Both the position numbers and the translations under genes were made by a program. The notes beneath the pieces are model-generated. The model worked only from the letters and a program-made list of their open reading frames with translations, did not search any database and was not told the DNA's origin. From contig NZ_JAJOMX010000001.1 of the NCBI RefSeq assembly GCF_024699925.1, positions 2,208,001 to 2,272,000 on the forward strand: DNA of 64,000 bases, given 5' to 3'. Source of the DNA: Mesorhizobium sp. J428 (GTDB taxonomy: Bacteria > Pseudomonadota > Alphaproteobacteria > Rhizobiales > Rhizobiaceae). Of this stretch, positions 19,483 to 29,824 are shown piece after piece. Position 1 is the first letter of the stretch. Each line of letters starts with the position of its first letter.

Positions 19483-22400
19483 GCGAGCCCCAGCCGCGGG
19501 TTTTCTCGATCCCGCCGGGTGCGCCCTTCCTGCCGTCGCTCGCCGACGCGCTGCTGTCCGGCGCGCTGATCCCCGGCTTTCGTCCGGGCGACGATCCGCT
19601 CGCGCTCGCCGGCGCCACCGTCTTCGTGCCAACCCGCCGCGCGGCGCGTGCGTTGCGTGCGATTTTCGCCGAGCGCCTTGGCGGCAAGGCGGCGATCCTG
19701 CCGGTCATCCGGCCGCTCGGCGACGTCGACGAGGATCTCGCCTGGTTCGACACCACCCTGCCTCCGCCACCGGCGCTCGATCCGCCCATCGACGCGCTGG
19801 AGCGCCTGCTCCTGCTCGCCCCGCTGGTGCGTGCCTGGAAACGTCGGCTGCCCGCGCATGTGGCGAGCCTCTTCGCCGAGGAGATCGTCGTGCCGACCTC
19901 GTCGGCCGAGGCGATCTGGCTAGCGCGGGATCTGGCGGACCTGATCGACGAGATCGAGACGGCCGAGGCCGACTGGACGCGGCTCTCCGGCATCGTGCGC
20001 GACGAGCTCGCCGCCTGGTGGCAGGTGACGCTCGATTTCCTGCAGATCGTCACCTCGCTCTGGCCCGCGGCGCTGGAGGAGCGCCGGCGCTCCAATCCCG
20101 CCGGACATCGCAGCCGGCTGATCGACGCCGAATCCGAACGCCTGCTCCGCAGCCCGCCGGCCGGCCCGGTCATCGCCGCCGGTTCCACCGGCTCGATCCC
20201 CGCGACTGCCCGCCTGCTGCGCGTCATCTCGCGTCTGCCGAACGGCGCCGTCGTGCTGCCCGGGCTAGACCTCACCCTCGACGAGGCCGCCTGGGCGATG
20301 CTGTCGAAAGCCGACGCTGCGCCCTCTGTCTTCGGTCATCCGCAGTTTGGCCTCAACCGCCTGATCGGCGAACTTGGCGTACAACGGGCCGACATCGCCG
20401 AGATCGGCACGCCGGCGCCTGAACTTGCCGCGCGCGCGGCGATCGTCTCGGATGCGCTGCGACCCGCAGAAGCGACCGAGACATGGCCGCAGAGCCGTGG
20501 CGTCGTCCTTTCTGCAATCGAGACGGGTGCGCTCGATGGCGTCACCCTGGTCGAGGCGGCCAACGAACGCGACGAGGCGCTGGCAATCGCGCTCGCGCTG
20601 CGCAAGGCCGCGGCGGTGCCCGGCCGCCGCGCCGCGCTCGTCACCGCCGACCGTGCACTGGCGCGTCGCGTGAGCGCCGAGCTGCTGCGCTTCGGCATCG
20701 TGGCGGACGATTCTGCCGGCACGCCGCTCGCCGACACGCCGCCGGCGATGCTGCTGCGGCTGCTGGTCGAATGTGTCATGCGCCCGGGCGATCCTGTGGC
20801 GATCCTCTCCTTCCTCAAGCAGCCGCTGTTGCGCGCCGGGCTGGAGCGCGGCCGCGTGCGCCGCGCCGCCGAGGCGATCGAGCTGGTCGCGCTGCGCGGC
20901 GGCGTCGGCCGCCCCGACATCTGCGCGCTCGCGGATGATTTTAGGGGGAGGCTGCTGACCGAGGGATACGACGCCGAGAAGAAGAGGCGCGAACCGTTCT
21001 GGAGCCGCCGCCTGCGCGCCGCCGAGCTGGAAGATGCCCTGCATATCGCGCATGTGCTCCACGAAGCGGTGGCGGAACTCGGGCGGCTGCGCGGCCAGCG
21101 CGCCGACATCACGGCGTTGGCGCGCGCCACCGTCATCGCCTTCGAGAATGCCGGCCGTTCCGAGAGCGGCGGCGTCGAGGAGCTCTATCGCGGCGAGGCG
21201 GGCGAAAAGCTGGCCGGCCTGCTGCGCGGCCTGGTGGCGGCCGAGCCGAGCTTCGAGATCGACGCATCCGAGTGGCCGGATGTGCTGGCCGCACTGATTG
21301 CCGGCGACATGGTCAAGCCGCGCCACGGCGCCGACCATGCGGTTTCGATCTGGGGTGCGCTGGAGGCGCGGCTCCAGGACGTCGATCTCCTGGTCTGCGG
21401 CGGGCTGAACGAAGGCTCTTGGCCCGGCCGGGCCGATCCCGGCGGCTTCATGTCGCGCGTCATGAAGGGCGGGCTGGACCTCGATCCGCCTGAGCGCCGG
21501 ATCGGCCAGGCCGCGCATGATTTCCAGATGGCGATGGGCGCGCGCGAGGTCATGCTGACACGCTCCGCACGCGCTGGAGATGCGCCATCCGTGCCGTCGC
21601 GTTGGCTTCAGCGCCTCGTCGCGCTCATTGGCGATGAACCGGCTAAGGAGATCAGGACCAAAGGCGCACTTCTCCTCGCCGAAGCGCGCTTTCATGCGGC
21701 CGATACTCCACCTTCAGTCGACTTCGCCCGCCGCCCCAGCCCGGCCCCGCCTCTGGCCGCGCGGCCCCGCCACTTCTCGGTGACGCAGATCGAGACCCTG
21801 CGCCGCGACCCCTACGCGATCTATGCCCGCAAGGTCTTGCGGCTCGATCCGCTTGATCCGTTGCTCCGCGACCCCGGCGCGGCGGAACGCGGCACGCTGT
21901 TCCACGACATCCTGCACCGGTTCACACTCTCGGGCGTCGATGCCGGTTCGCAGGACGCGGTCGGCCGTCTCCTCGCCATCGCCCGTCAGCGTTTCGACGA
22001 GGAGCAGCTTCCACCCGACATCGACGCGGTGTGGTGGCCCCGCTTCGCGCTGATGGCGCCGCAACTGGTCGAATGGGAGCGCGCCGAGCGCGCCGACACC
22101 ACGACTCGCCATGCCGAGGCCTCTGCCAAAGCGATTCTGGTCGGCCAGACCGAAGTGACCTTGTCCGGCCAGGCCGACCGCATCGATGTCACCCATGGCG
22201 GCCTCGCCGACATCCTCGACTACAAGACCGGCTCCTCGCCCTCGAAGGTCCAGGCCCACCGGCTCGTCTCGCCGCAGCTGCCGCTGGAAGGTGCGCTGAT
22301 GATGCGCGGCGCCTTCGAAGCGTTGGGCGTGCTGACGCCCGGCGAACTCGCCTATGTGCGCCTGAGGGCAAGCGGCGAGGTGGAGGAGGAATCGATCCTG

Positions 22401-22616
22401 AGCATCAAGGGCTCGGACAAATCCGCCGCCGGCCTCTCCGAGGAGGCCTGGCAGCGGCTCGACCGGCTCTTGCAGCACTACAACGATCCGCGCACCGGCT
22501 ATCTCTCCCGCGCGCTGCCGTTCCGCGAAGGCGACACGGACGGCGACTACGACCACCTCGCGCGGGTGCTCGAATGGTCGGCAGGCGGCGACGACGGCGC
22601 GGAGGGCGGCGAATGA
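19479..22616 (+). CDS. addB: AddB, helicase-nuclease subunit of the AddAB double-strand-break repair complex
   Basis: A 1045-residue alphaproteobacterial AddB. Together with AddA it resects broken DNA ends and loads RecA, replacing RecBCD. The N-terminal part has the degenerate helicase fold (VFVPTRRAARALR). The C-terminal RecB-type nuclease shows GTLFHDILHRF, then TLSGQADRIDV and ILDYKTGSSPS, giving the D...DxK catalytic set. The start overlaps the murU stop and its stop overlaps the addA start, both as ATGA, so the three are translationally coupled. The AddB-before-AddA order is as expected for rhizobia. Confidence 0.95.
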   Translation: MSEPQPRVFSIPPGAPFLPSLADALLSGALIPGFRPGDDPLALAGATVFVPTRRAARALRAIFAERLGGKAAILPVIRPLGDVDEDLAWFDTTLPPPPALDPPIDALERLLLLAPLVRAWKRRLPAHVASLFAEEIVVPTSSAEAIWLARDLADLIDEIETAEADWTRLSGIVRDELAAWWQVTLDFLQIVTSLWPAALEERRRSNPAGHRSRLIDAESERLLRSPPAGPVIAAGSTGSIPATARLLRVISRLPNGAVVLPGLDLTLDEAAWAMLSKADAAPSVFGHPQFGLNRLIGELGVQRADIAEIGTPAPELAARAAIVSDALRPAEATETWPQSRGVVLSAIETGALDGVTLVEAANERDEALAIALALRKAAAVPGRRAALVTADRALARRVSAELLRFGIVADDSAGTPLADTPPAMLLRLLVECVMRPGDPVAILSFLKQPLLRAGLERGRVRRAAEAIELVALRGGVGRPDICALADDFRGRLLTEGYDAEKKRREPFWSRRLRAAELEDALHIAHVLHEAVAELGRLRGQRADITALARATVIAFENAGRSESGGVEELYRGEAGEKLAGLLRGLVAAEPSFEIDASEWPDVLAALIAGDMVKPRHGADHAVSIWGALEARLQDVDLLVCGGLNEGSWPGRADPGGFMSRVMKGGLDLDPPERRIGQAAHDFQMAMGAREVMLTRSARAGDAPSVPSRWLQRLVALIGDEPAKEIRTKGALLLAEARFHAADTPPSVDFARRPSPAPPLAARPRHFSVTQIETLRRDPYAIYARKVLRLDPLDPLLRDPGAAERGTLFHDILHRFTLSGVDAGSQDAVGRLLAIARQRFDEEQLPPDIDAVWWPRFALMAPQLVEWERAERADTTTRHAEASAKAILVGQTEVTLSGQADRIDVTHGGLADILDYKTGSSPSKVQAHRLVSPQLPLEGALMMRGAFEALGVLTPGELAYVRLRASGEVEEESILSIKGSDKSAAGLSEEAWQRLDRLLQHYNDPRTGYLSRALPFREGDTDGDYDHLARVLEWSAGGDDGAEGGE

Positions 22617-25600
22617 GCGGCCGCCTCGTCATCCCGGCGGACACGCTCGCCGAACAGGCCCGCGCCTCCGATCCGTCCAGCTCCGCCTGGGTCTCGGCCA
22701 ATGCCGGCTCGGGCAAGACGCATGTGCTGGCGCAGCGTGTCATCCGGCTGCTGCTCGACGATGTGGAGCCGTCAAAGATCCTCTGCCTGACCTACACCAA
22801 GGCGGCGGCGGCCAACATGTCGAACCGCGTCTTCCGCGATCTCGGCCGCTGGACGACGCTCGACGAAGCGACCCTGCGCGACGAGATCGCCCGCATCGAC
22901 GGCCGTCCGCCGCCGGGCGCGCGCCTGCGGCGGGCGCGGCAGCTCTTTGCGCGTGCGCTGGAAACGCCGGGCGGCCTGAAAATCCAGACCATCCATGCCT
23001 TCTGCGAGGCGGTCCTGCACCAGTTCCCGCTCGAGGCGAACATCGCTGGCCATTTCGAGATGCTGGACGGCCAGATGGAGCAGGCGCTCGTCGCCGAGGC
23101 CCGCCGCGACATGCTGACCGGCATCGCCGCGCGGCAGGACGAGGCGCTGGCAGGCGCCTTCGAGCGCGTGCTGGCGATCGCCGGCGAGGCCGGGCTCGAC
23201 AGGCTGCTGAGCGAGATCGTCGCGAAGCGGGAAAGCCTGCGCGCCTTCCTCGACCAGGTCGGCGGCGACATTGGAGTCCTGTCCGAGGAATTCGGTTTCG
23301 ACCGGTCCGACACCGCATCCGACCTTGCCGCCGCCGTCTGGCCCTTGCCCGGCTTTCCGCCGGACTATTTTGCTGCCTTCGCAAACGCCGCCTTGAAGCA
23401 CGACGCCAAAACGGTGGTGAATAACATTCTCCCGCATGCGACGCTGGCTTTCGAGGCGCGGGACCCGCTGCTCCGCTTCGAGCACCTTCGCAAGGGATTC
23501 CTCAAGGCGGATGGCGATCCGTACGGCCCTTCGACCTTCAAGAAGGCCCTGCTGGCCGACCTTCCGGATTTGCCCGAGAGATACGCCGCCGCGTCGGCAG
23601 CACTCGCCGCGGCCGCCGATCGCATCGCGCTCCACGGCATGATCGAGGCGACCGCCGCGGCGCTTATGATCGCAGACGTTCTGATCGGCCGTTACGAGCG
23701 GCTGAAGGCGGCGCGCGGCTTCCTCGACTTCAACGACCTGATCTCGCGCACGGTGCGGCTGCTCGCCCGCACCGACGTCGGTCCGTGGGTCCAGTACAAG
23801 CTCGACCGCGGCATCGACCATGTGCTGGTCGACGAGGCGCAGGACACCAGCCCCGACCAGTGGCAGGTCGTGCGCCGGCTGGCGGAAGAGTTCTTCGCCG
23901 GCCTCGGCGCGCGCGACAACGTCGCCCGCACCGTCTTCGCCGTCGGCGACGAGAAGCAGTCGATCTATTCCTTCCAGGGCGCGGACCCCGAATCCTTCTC
24001 GCTCAGCGGCGCTGCCTTCGCGGAGCGGGTGCGCGGGTCGGGCGGCCGCTTCGAGCGCGTCCGGCTCCAGCGGTCCTTCCGCTCGACCACCGACGTTCTC
24101 GGCGCGGTCGACCTGGTGTTCGCGGCCGACACCGCGCGCAAGGGCCTGACCCAGGATGAGGAGCCGATCGAGCACCCGACTATCCGCGAATTGCAGCCCG
24201 GCCACGTCGAGGTCTGGCCGCTGGTGGAGCCGCAGCAGGTGGAGGAACCGGACGACTGGACGCAGGCGATCGACCACGCCTCCGCCCCGGCCGTCCAACT
24301 CGCGGAACACATCGCCACGACGATCCGAGACTGGATCAGGAACGGCGAATGCCTCGAAGGTAAGCTGGTCGCCGGCGCCCCGCGCCGGTTGACGGCCGGC
24401 GACGTGCTGGTGCTCGTGCGCAAGCGCGACCGCTTCGTCCACGCTTTGTCGCGCGCGCTGAAGAACCGCGAGGTCAACGTCGCCGGCGCCGACCGGCTCA
24501 GCCTGTCCGGCCACATCGCAGTGAAGGACCTGATCGCGCTCGGCCGTGTGGCGCTCCAGCCGCATGACGACCTGTCGCTGGCCGCCCTGCTGCGCAGCCC
24601 GGTCTTTGGCTTGAGCGAGCAACAGCTCTTCGAACTCGCCTGGAACCGCCACGACGCGCCGCTTGGCCGTGTGCTGCGCGAACGGGCGCGGTCGGACCTC
24701 CTGCTCGTGCCCGTGGTCGAGAGTCTGGAGCGCTGGGCCAACGAAGCGGCCTTCAAGCCGGTGTTCGAGTTCTACGCCACCCTGCTCGCGCGCGACGGCA
24801 TCCGCTCGAAGATGGTGGCACGGCTCGGGCCCTCGGCGGGCGAGATCCTTGACGAGTTCCTGAGCTTCGCATTGGCCGTCGAGCGCACGGGCCTGCCGGG
24901 GCTGGAATCCTTCCTCGCCTCGCTGGAATCGGCCGGCCCCGACATCAAGCGCGAGATGGACCAGACGCGTGATGAGGTCCGCATCATGACCGTCCACGCC
25001 GCCAAGGGTCTGGAGGCGCCGGTGGTGTTCCTGGTCGACGGCGCGGGGCGGCCGTCGCTCGATGCGCACCTGCCGCGCCTGATCCCGATCGAGGCGAAGA
25101 ACGGCGGCTGGCGCGGCAACGGCTATCTGTGGCGCGGCGGGTCCGACCTGGCGAACTCGGTCTCGACGGCGCAGAACCGCATCCTCTCCGACAAGGCGGA
25201 GGATGAATACCGCCGCCTGCTCTATGTCGGCATGACGCGCGCCGAGGACCGGTTGATCGTCTGCGGCTATCGCGGCAAACAGAACCCTGTCCCCGGCATC
25301 TGGCACGACTTGGTGACGACCGCCCTCTCCGCCTCGCCGCACAGCCGCACCGTGCCGCATCCGGTGACCGGTGCCGACATTCTGCGCTTCCGCCGCAGCC
25401 CCGAGGCGCCGGCGCAGGCCGGTCCCCCTGCGTCTGCGCCTTTAGCGGCGGCCGGTCCCGTCTTCGCGCCGCTCGCGCCCTTGCCCGGGCACGATGCGCC
25501 CGTGCGCAGCCTGTCGCCCTCGGCCGCGGCTGCACTTCTCGACCCGCCGGACGAGAATGTCGCGCCCGCGCGTTCGCCGGTGCTGGACCCGCAGGAAGAA

Positions 25601-26122
25601 TCCTCCTTCGCCATCGCGCGCGGCCTCGCGATCCACCGGCTGCTGCAGATGCTGCCTGCAATGCCGGAAGGCGAACGCGAATCCGCCGCGCGCCGCTATC
25701 TCGACAATGCTGAAGGCAGATGGACGCCGGCCGATCGCGATCAGGCATGGACGTCGGTGCAGAACGTGCTCTCCGACCCACTGTTCGCCCCGATCTTCGC
25801 AGCCGGCTCGCGCGCGGAGGTTGCCGTGACGGGAACGCTCCCGCTGGCCGGCCGGGAGGTCGTCGTCTCCGGGACGATCGACCGCCTGTCGGTCTCGGCC
25901 GACCGGGTGCTGATCGTCGACTACAAGACCAATCGCCCGCCGCCGGACGACCTATCGAAGGTCCCGGAGGCCTATGTCGTCCAGCTTTCGCTCTATCGGG
26001 CGCTGCTCGCGCGGATCTATCCCGACCGCGAGATCGCCGCCGCGCTGCTGTTCACGGAAGCGCCGCGGCTGATCGAACTGCCTGCGTCGCTGATGGACGC
26101 CGCGCTTGAACGACTCACGTGA
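22613..26122 (+). CDS. addA: AddA, UvrD-type helicase and RecB-type nuclease of the AddAB complex
   Basis: A 1169-residue protein. Helicase motifs run in order: Walker A in SANAGSGKTHVLAQR, LTYTKAAAANM (Ia), VDEAQDTSPDQWQV (II), GDEKQSIYSFQGADP (III), MTVHAAKGLEAPVV and LLYVGMTRAEDRL (V and VI). The C-terminal nuclease has LAIHRLLQ, SGTIDRLSV and LIVDYKTNRPPP. The ATG at 22613 gives the family N-terminus and the ATGA overlap with addB; the open frame continues upstream only as a shadow inside addB. It forms the last gene of the coupled murU-addB-addA block, 108 bases before trxA. Confidence 0.96.
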   Translation: MSGRLVIPADTLAEQARASDPSSSAWVSANAGSGKTHVLAQRVIRLLLDDVEPSKILCLTYTKAAAANMSNRVFRDLGRWTTLDEATLRDEIARIDGRPPPGARLRRARQLFARALETPGGLKIQTIHAFCEAVLHQFPLEANIAGHFEMLDGQMEQALVAEARRDMLTGIAARQDEALAGAFERVLAIAGEAGLDRLLSEIVAKRESLRAFLDQVGGDIGVLSEEFGFDRSDTASDLAAAVWPLPGFPPDYFAAFANAALKHDAKTVVNNILPHATLAFEARDPLLRFEHLRKGFLKADGDPYGPSTFKKALLADLPDLPERYAAASAALAAAADRIALHGMIEATAAALMIADVLIGRYERLKAARGFLDFNDLISRTVRLLARTDVGPWVQYKLDRGIDHVLVDEAQDTSPDQWQVVRRLAEEFFAGLGARDNVARTVFAVGDEKQSIYSFQGADPESFSLSGAAFAERVRGSGGRFERVRLQRSFRSTTDVLGAVDLVFAADTARKGLTQDEEPIEHPTIRELQPGHVEVWPLVEPQQVEEPDDWTQAIDHASAPAVQLAEHIATTIRDWIRNGECLEGKLVAGAPRRLTAGDVLVLVRKRDRFVHALSRALKNREVNVAGADRLSLSGHIAVKDLIALGRVALQPHDDLSLAALLRSPVFGLSEQQLFELAWNRHDAPLGRVLRERARSDLLLVPVVESLERWANEAAFKPVFEFYATLLARDGIRSKMVARLGPSAGEILDEFLSFALAVERTGLPGLESFLASLESAGPDIKREMDQTRDEVRIMTVHAAKGLEAPVVFLVDGAGRPSLDAHLPRLIPIEAKNGGWRGNGYLWRGGSDLANSVSTAQNRILSDKAEDEYRRLLYVGMTRAEDRLIVCGYRGKQNPVPGIWHDLVTTALSASPHSRTVPHPVTGADILRFRRSPEAPAQAGPPASAPLAAAGPVFAPLAPLPGHDAPVRSLSPSAAAALLDPPDENVAPARSPVLDPQEESSFAIARGLAIHRLLQMLPAMPEGERESAARRYLDNAEGRWTPADRDQAWTSVQNVLSDPLFAPIFAAGSRAEVAVTGTLPLAGREVVVSGTIDRLSVSADRVLIVDYKTNRPPPDDLSKVPEAYVVQLSLYRALLARIYPDREIAAALLFTEAPRLIELPASLMDAALERLT

Positions 26123-26230
26123 GCGTGAGACAGTCCGGCTTGATTGCGCGGTCGCGCACCACCACATATCAGTTCAACATCTGGCGGCAGGCCCGCCAAT
26201 TCAGCATAGATTTAGGCAAGGAGAGCCATC

Positions 26231-26551
26231 ATGGCCACCGTCAAGGTCGACAAGAACAACTTCCAGTCGGACGTGCTGCAGTCCGCCGAGCCCGTCGTCG
26301 TGGACTTCTGGGCTGAGTGGTGCGGCCCGTGCAAGATGATCGCGCCGTCGCTGGACGAGCTGTCGACCGAACTCGCCGGCAAGGTGAAGATCGCCAAGCT
26401 CAACATCGACGAGAATCCCGAGCTCGCCGCCCAGTTCGGCGTCCGCTCCATCCCGACGCTGATGGTGTTCAAGGGCGGCGAAGTCGCCGACATCAAGGTC
26501 GGTGCCGCGCCGAAAACCGCGCTGTCGGCCTGGATCGGCGGCAACGTCTGA
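26231..26551 (+). CDS. trxA: Thioredoxin TrxA
   Basis: A 106-residue thioredoxin with the active site WCGPC at Cys31 and Cys34, the buried Asp in VVDFWAEW and the cis-Pro in RSIPTLMVF. It reduces disulfides in ribonucleotide reductase, APS reductase and many other targets; CysH is encoded later in this window. A strong AGGAGA site precedes the ATG. The 108-base gap after addA probably carries its own promoter. A bidirectional terminator at 26576-26602 separates it from convergent folC. The addA-trxA-folC arrangement is conserved in rhizobia. Confidence 0.97.
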   Translation: MATVKVDKNNFQSDVLQSAEPVVVDFWAEWCGPCKMIAPSLDELSTELAGKVKIAKLNIDENPELAAQFGVRSIPTLMVFKGGEVADIKVGAAPKTALSAWIGGNV

Positions 26552-26575
26552 TCCGGCGTCCGTTCGATTGATATG

Positions 26576-26602
26576 AAAGCCCGGCCTTGCGCCGGGCTTT
26601 TT
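26576..26602. terminator. Bidirectional intrinsic terminator between trxA and folC
   Basis: AAAGCCCGGC and GCCGGGCTTTTT form a 10-bp stem with a 5-base loop. The run of T on the plus strand and of A on the near side lets it serve both convergent genes; its last base touches the folC stop codon. Confidence 0.92.
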
Positions 26603-27966
26603 CATTTCGGAGGCGTTCCGTTGAGGCGGAGCACCTCGCCGGCGAGATAGAGCGAGCCGCAGATCAGGATGCGCGGCGGCGTGTCCGCCTCGTCCCAGTT
26701 GTCCCGCAGCAGAAGCAGCGCATTCTCGATCGACGCCACCGGCTCCGCCGACAGGCCGGCCTCCGCCGCATGCGCGGCCAGCACCGCGTTCGGCACGCTG
26801 GCCTCGCTCATGTTCACCGGCACGGTGAAGACATGCCGCGCCATGCCCTCGAACGCCCTGAAGAAGTTCGTCTGGTCCTTAGTGTTGATCATGCCGCAGA
26901 TCAGGAACAGCGGCCGCGGGAACCGCTCCTCCTGCTCGGCGATCGCCTCGGCGATGACCACGCTCGCGCCCGGATTGTGCCCGCCGTCGAGCCAAAGCTC
27001 CGCGCCGCGCGGCGCAAAATCGGTCAGGCGCCCGCTGCTCAGCTTCTGCAGCCTGCCCGGCCAGTCGACCGTCTGCATCGCCTTTTCGACATCGGCGACG
27101 CCGAGGCTGAAGCCAGCCGCCTTCACGGTGGCGATGGCGGCCGCGGCGTTGGCGAACTGGTGCCGTCCGGGAAGGCGCGGCGGCGGCAGGTCCAGCAGCC
27201 CGTCTTCGTCCTGGTAGATCAGGCGGCCGTTCTCTTCGAAGGCGATGAAGTCCTGGCCGTAGACATAGGCCGGCGCGCCGAGCCGTTCGGCCGTGCCGAC
27301 GATGACGTCCCGCGCCGAGTCGCTGTCCTGCGCGCCCACAACGACGGGGCGTCCCCGCTTGATGATACCCGCCTTCTCGGCGGCGATCAGCTCGACGCGA
27401 TCGCCGAGATAGGCTTCATGGTCGAGCGAGACGGGCATGATCGCGCAGGCGGCCGGGTTCTCGATCACATTGGTCGCGTCAAACCTGCCGCCCAGCCCGA
27501 CCTCGACGATCGCCACATCCGCCGGATGTTCGGAAAACAGCAGGAAGCCGACGGCGGTCAGGATTTCGAACACGGTGATGGTCTGGCCGTCATTCGCCAT
27601 GCCGACGCGCCGAATCGCGTCGGCGAACACCTCGTCCTCGACGAACCTGCCGCCGCCGGGCGCGCCGATCCGGTAGCGCTCGTGCCAGTTGACGAGGTGG
27701 GGCGAGGTGTGGACGTGAACCGTGCGGCCACTCGCCTCCAGCAGCGCGCGCGAGAACGCCGCCGCCGAGCCCTTGCCGTTGGTGCCGGCGATGTGGATCA
27801 CCGGCGGCAGCCGGTCCTGCGGATTGCCGAGCTTTTCCAGCAGGCGGCGTATCCGGCCGAGCGACAGGTCGAATCCCTTGGGATGCAGGGTCATCAACCG
27901 ATCGATCTCGCGTTCGGCGGCGCTCTTTGTCATCGGAAACATGCCATCCGGTCGCAGGACGTTCAT
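26602..27966 (-). CDS. folC: FolC, bifunctional folylpolyglutamate/dihydrofolate synthase
   Basis: A 454-residue Mur-ligase-family enzyme that adds glutamate to dihydropteroate and to folates. The ATP loop HIAGTNGKGSAAAF lies near residues 58-71. HTSPHLVNWHERYRI and VEVGLGGRFDATNVI are typical, and LWLDGGHNPGA carries the C-terminal domain signature. The ATG at 27966 has a GGAG site ten bases upstream; ATGs at 27942 and 27933 would also give a reasonable protein. It follows accD in the trpF-B-A-accD-folC direction, so it is probably the last gene of that transcript and ends at the shared terminator. Confidence 0.95.
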   Translation of the reverse strand: MNVLRPDGMFPMTKSAAEREIDRLMTLHPKGFDLSLGRIRRLLEKLGNPQDRLPPVIHIAGTNGKGSAAAFSRALLEASGRTVHVHTSPHLVNWHERYRIGAPGGGRFVEDEVFADAIRRVGMANDGQTITVFEILTAVGFLLFSEHPADVAIVEVGLGGRFDATNVIENPAACAIMPVSLDHEAYLGDRVELIAAEKAGIIKRGRPVVVGAQDSDSARDVIVGTAERLGAPAYVYGQDFIAFEENGRLIYQDEDGLLDLPPPRLPGRHQFANAAAAIATVKAAGFSLGVADVEKAMQTVDWPGRLQKLSSGRLTDFAPRGAELWLDGGHNPGASVVIAEAIAEQEERFPRPLFLICGMINTKDQTNFFRAFEGMARHVFTVPVNMSEASVPNAVLAAHAAEAGLSAEPVASIENALLLLRDNWDEADTPPRILICGSLYLAGEVLRLNGTPPK

Positions 27967-28020
27967 GGTCGGGATACTCCACGCCCTGCGGCAAAGAAGA
28001 TGAAAGCGTCGAGACCGACT

Positions 28021-28932
28021 CTATGCCCCGGCCTGGGCCGGAGCCGACGCCGCGCGCGCCATCGGCGCGTCAACCTGCGCCACCGGCGCATGCATCAGGA
28101 TCTTGAGCAGCCGCGCGACGGTCTCTTTCATCTCCAGGCGCGAGACCACCATGTCGACCATGCCGTGCTCCATCAGGTATTCCGCCCGCTGGAAGCCCTC
28201 CGGCAGCTTCTCGCGGATGGTCTGTTCGATCACGCGCGGGCCGGCGAAGCCGATCAGCGCGCCGGGCTCCGCGATATGGATGTCGCCGAGCATGGCGTAG
28301 GACGCGGTGACGCCGCCGGTGGTCGGATTGGTCAGCACCACGATATAGGGCAGCCCCGCCTCGCGCAGCCGCTCGACCGCCACCGTGGTGCGCGGCAGCT
28401 GCATCAGCGACAGGATGCCTTCCTGCATGCGCGCCCCGCCCGAGGCCGCGAACAGCACCATCGGCCGCTTCTCGGCCAGTGCGATCTCGAACGCCTTGAT
28501 GATGGCGTCGCCGGCCGCCATGCCGAGCGAGCCGCCCATGAAGGCGAAATCCTGCACGCAGGCGACGATCGGCAGGCCCTCGATCGTGCCGCGCACAGAA
28601 AGGATCGCGTCGTCGAGGCTGGTCTTGGCCTTGGCATCCTTCAACCGGTCGATATAGCGCTTCTCGTCGCGGAACTTCAGCGGATCAACCATCACCTTGG
28701 GGTTCTCGATGGCCGCGTATTCGCCATTATCCATGAAGAACTTCAGCCGGTCCTTGGCCTTGATCTTCATGTGGTGGCCCGACGAGGGGATGACCCACTG
28801 GTTCTCCTCGAGATCCTTGTGAAAGACCATCTCGCCGGTCTCGGGATCCTTGATCCAGAGATTCTCCGGTATCTCGCGCCGTCCGAGCATCGAGTTGATC
28901 TTCGGGCGGACGTAATTGGTGATCCAGTTCAT
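28021..28932 (-). CDS. accD: AccD, carboxyltransferase beta subunit of acetyl-CoA carboxylase, lacking the zinc-ribbon cysteines
   Basis: A 303-residue subunit that, with AccA, transfers CO2 from biotin to acetyl-CoA to start fatty acid synthesis. Crotonase-fold signatures are [42 protein letters not shown] and [12 protein letters not shown]. The N-terminal region aligns with the E. coli zinc ribbon, but every cysteine is replaced ([11 protein letters not shown] and [10 protein letters not shown] in place of the CxxC pairs). I recall that other rhizobial AccD proteins are also cysteine-poor here. The ATG at 28932 is preceded by GGGAGA, and the frame extends upstream only as a shadow in trpA. 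It lies 50 bases after trpA. Confidence 0.95.
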   Translation of the reverse strand: MNWITNYVRPKINSMLGRREIPENLWIKDPETGEMVFHKDLEENQWVIPSSGHHMKIKAKDRLKFFMDNGEYAAIENPKVMVDPLKFRDEKRYIDRLKDAKAKTSLDDAILSVRGTIEGLPIVACVQDFAFMGGSLGMAAGDAIIKAFEIALAEKRPMVLFAASGGARMQEGILSLMQLPRTTVAVERLREAGLPYIVVLTNPTTGGVTASYAMLGDIHIAEPGALIGFAGPRVIEQTIREKLPEGFQRAEYLMEHGMVDMVVSRLEMKETVARLLKILMHAPVAQVDAPMARAASAPAQAGA

Positions 28933-28982
28933 GCCGGTCTCCCTTCGGGCGAGATGAGGCTCAAGCAGGGAATGTGGGGCGA

Positions 28983-29822
28983 CTATTCGGCGGGAGCAAG
29001 GCGGGCCGCACGCACGCCTGCCGCGAGGCCCGACACCAGCGTCGCGACCGCGTCGGCCGGATCGGCCGTCTTCTCGCCCTTGGGACCCAGCACGTTTGCG
29101 ATCGCATTGACGATCGCCGTGCCCACCACGACGCCGTCGGCGGATGCGCCGATCGTGCGCGCCTGTTCGGCCGTCTTGACACCGAAGCCGACGCAGACCG
29201 GCAGGTCGGTATGTCCCTTGATGCGCTTCACCGCCGTGGCGACCTTGGTCGTGTCGGCGAGCGCGGAGCCGGTGATGCCGGTCATCGACACGTAGTAGAC
29301 GAAGCCGGACGTGTTCTCGAGCACTTTGGGCAGGCGCTTGTCGTCCGTCGTCGGCGTAGCGAGGCGGATGAAGTTGATCCCGGCCTTGAGGGCGGGAATG
29401 CATAGTTCCTCGTCCATCTCCGGCGGCAGGTCGACCACGATCAGCCCGTCTATGCCCGCGGTCTTGGCGTCGGCCAGGAACCGGTCGACGCCGTAGATGT
29501 AGATCGGGTTGTAGTAGCCCATCATCACGATCGGCGTCTCGTCGTCCGACTTGCGGAACTCGGCCGCCATGTCGAGCGTCTTGCGCAGCGTCTGGCCCGA
29601 CTTGAGCGCCCTGAGGCCGGCCGCCTGGATCGCCGGCCCGTCCGCCATCGGGTCGGAGAAGGGCATGCCGAGCTCGATCACGTCGGAGCCCGAGCGCGGC
29701 AGGGCCTTCATGATCGACAGCGAAGTGGCATAGTCGGGGTCGCCGCCCATGATGTAGGTGACGAGTGCCGGTCGGCCCTCGCCCTTCAGTCGCGCCATGC
29801 GCCGGTCGATGCGGGTGGTCAT
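28983..29822 (-). CDS. trpA: TrpA, tryptophan synthase alpha subunit
   Basis: A 279-residue barrel that splits indole-3-glycerol phosphate to indole, channelled to TrpB. The catalytic residues are in place: Glu in [17 protein letters not shown] and the Asp ten residues later. The phosphate site is VCVGFGVKT. The start lies two bases beyond the trpB stop, consistent with tight coupling of the two subunits. The N-terminal [21 protein letters not shown] is normal. It is followed by accD. The gene is intact, in contrast to the frameshifted trpB upstream. Confidence 0.97.
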   Translation of the reverse strand: MTTRIDRRMARLKGEGRPALVTYIMGGDPDYATSLSIMKALPRSGSDVIELGMPFSDPMADGPAIQAAGLRALKSGQTLRKTLDMAAEFRKSDDETPIVMMGYYNPIYIYGVDRFLADAKTAGIDGLIVVDLPPEMDEELCIPALKAGINFIRLATPTTDDKRLPKVLENTSGFVYYVSMTGITGSALADTTKVATAVKRIKGHTDLPVCVGFGVKTAEQARTIGASADGVVVGTAIVNAIANVLGPKGEKTADPADAVATLVSGLAAGVRAARLAPAE

Positions 29823-29824
29823 TG

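Noticed and set aside
22031..22612. A longer N-terminus for AddA
   Set aside because: The extra codons are an Arg/Pro-rich shadow of addB; the ATG at 22613 gives the family start and the ATGA overlap.
26587..29295. A 902-codon open frame on the plus strand opposite folC and accD
   Set aside because: It is antisense to two clear genes, Arg/His/Asp-rich without any domain, and typical of shadow frames in GC-rich DNA.
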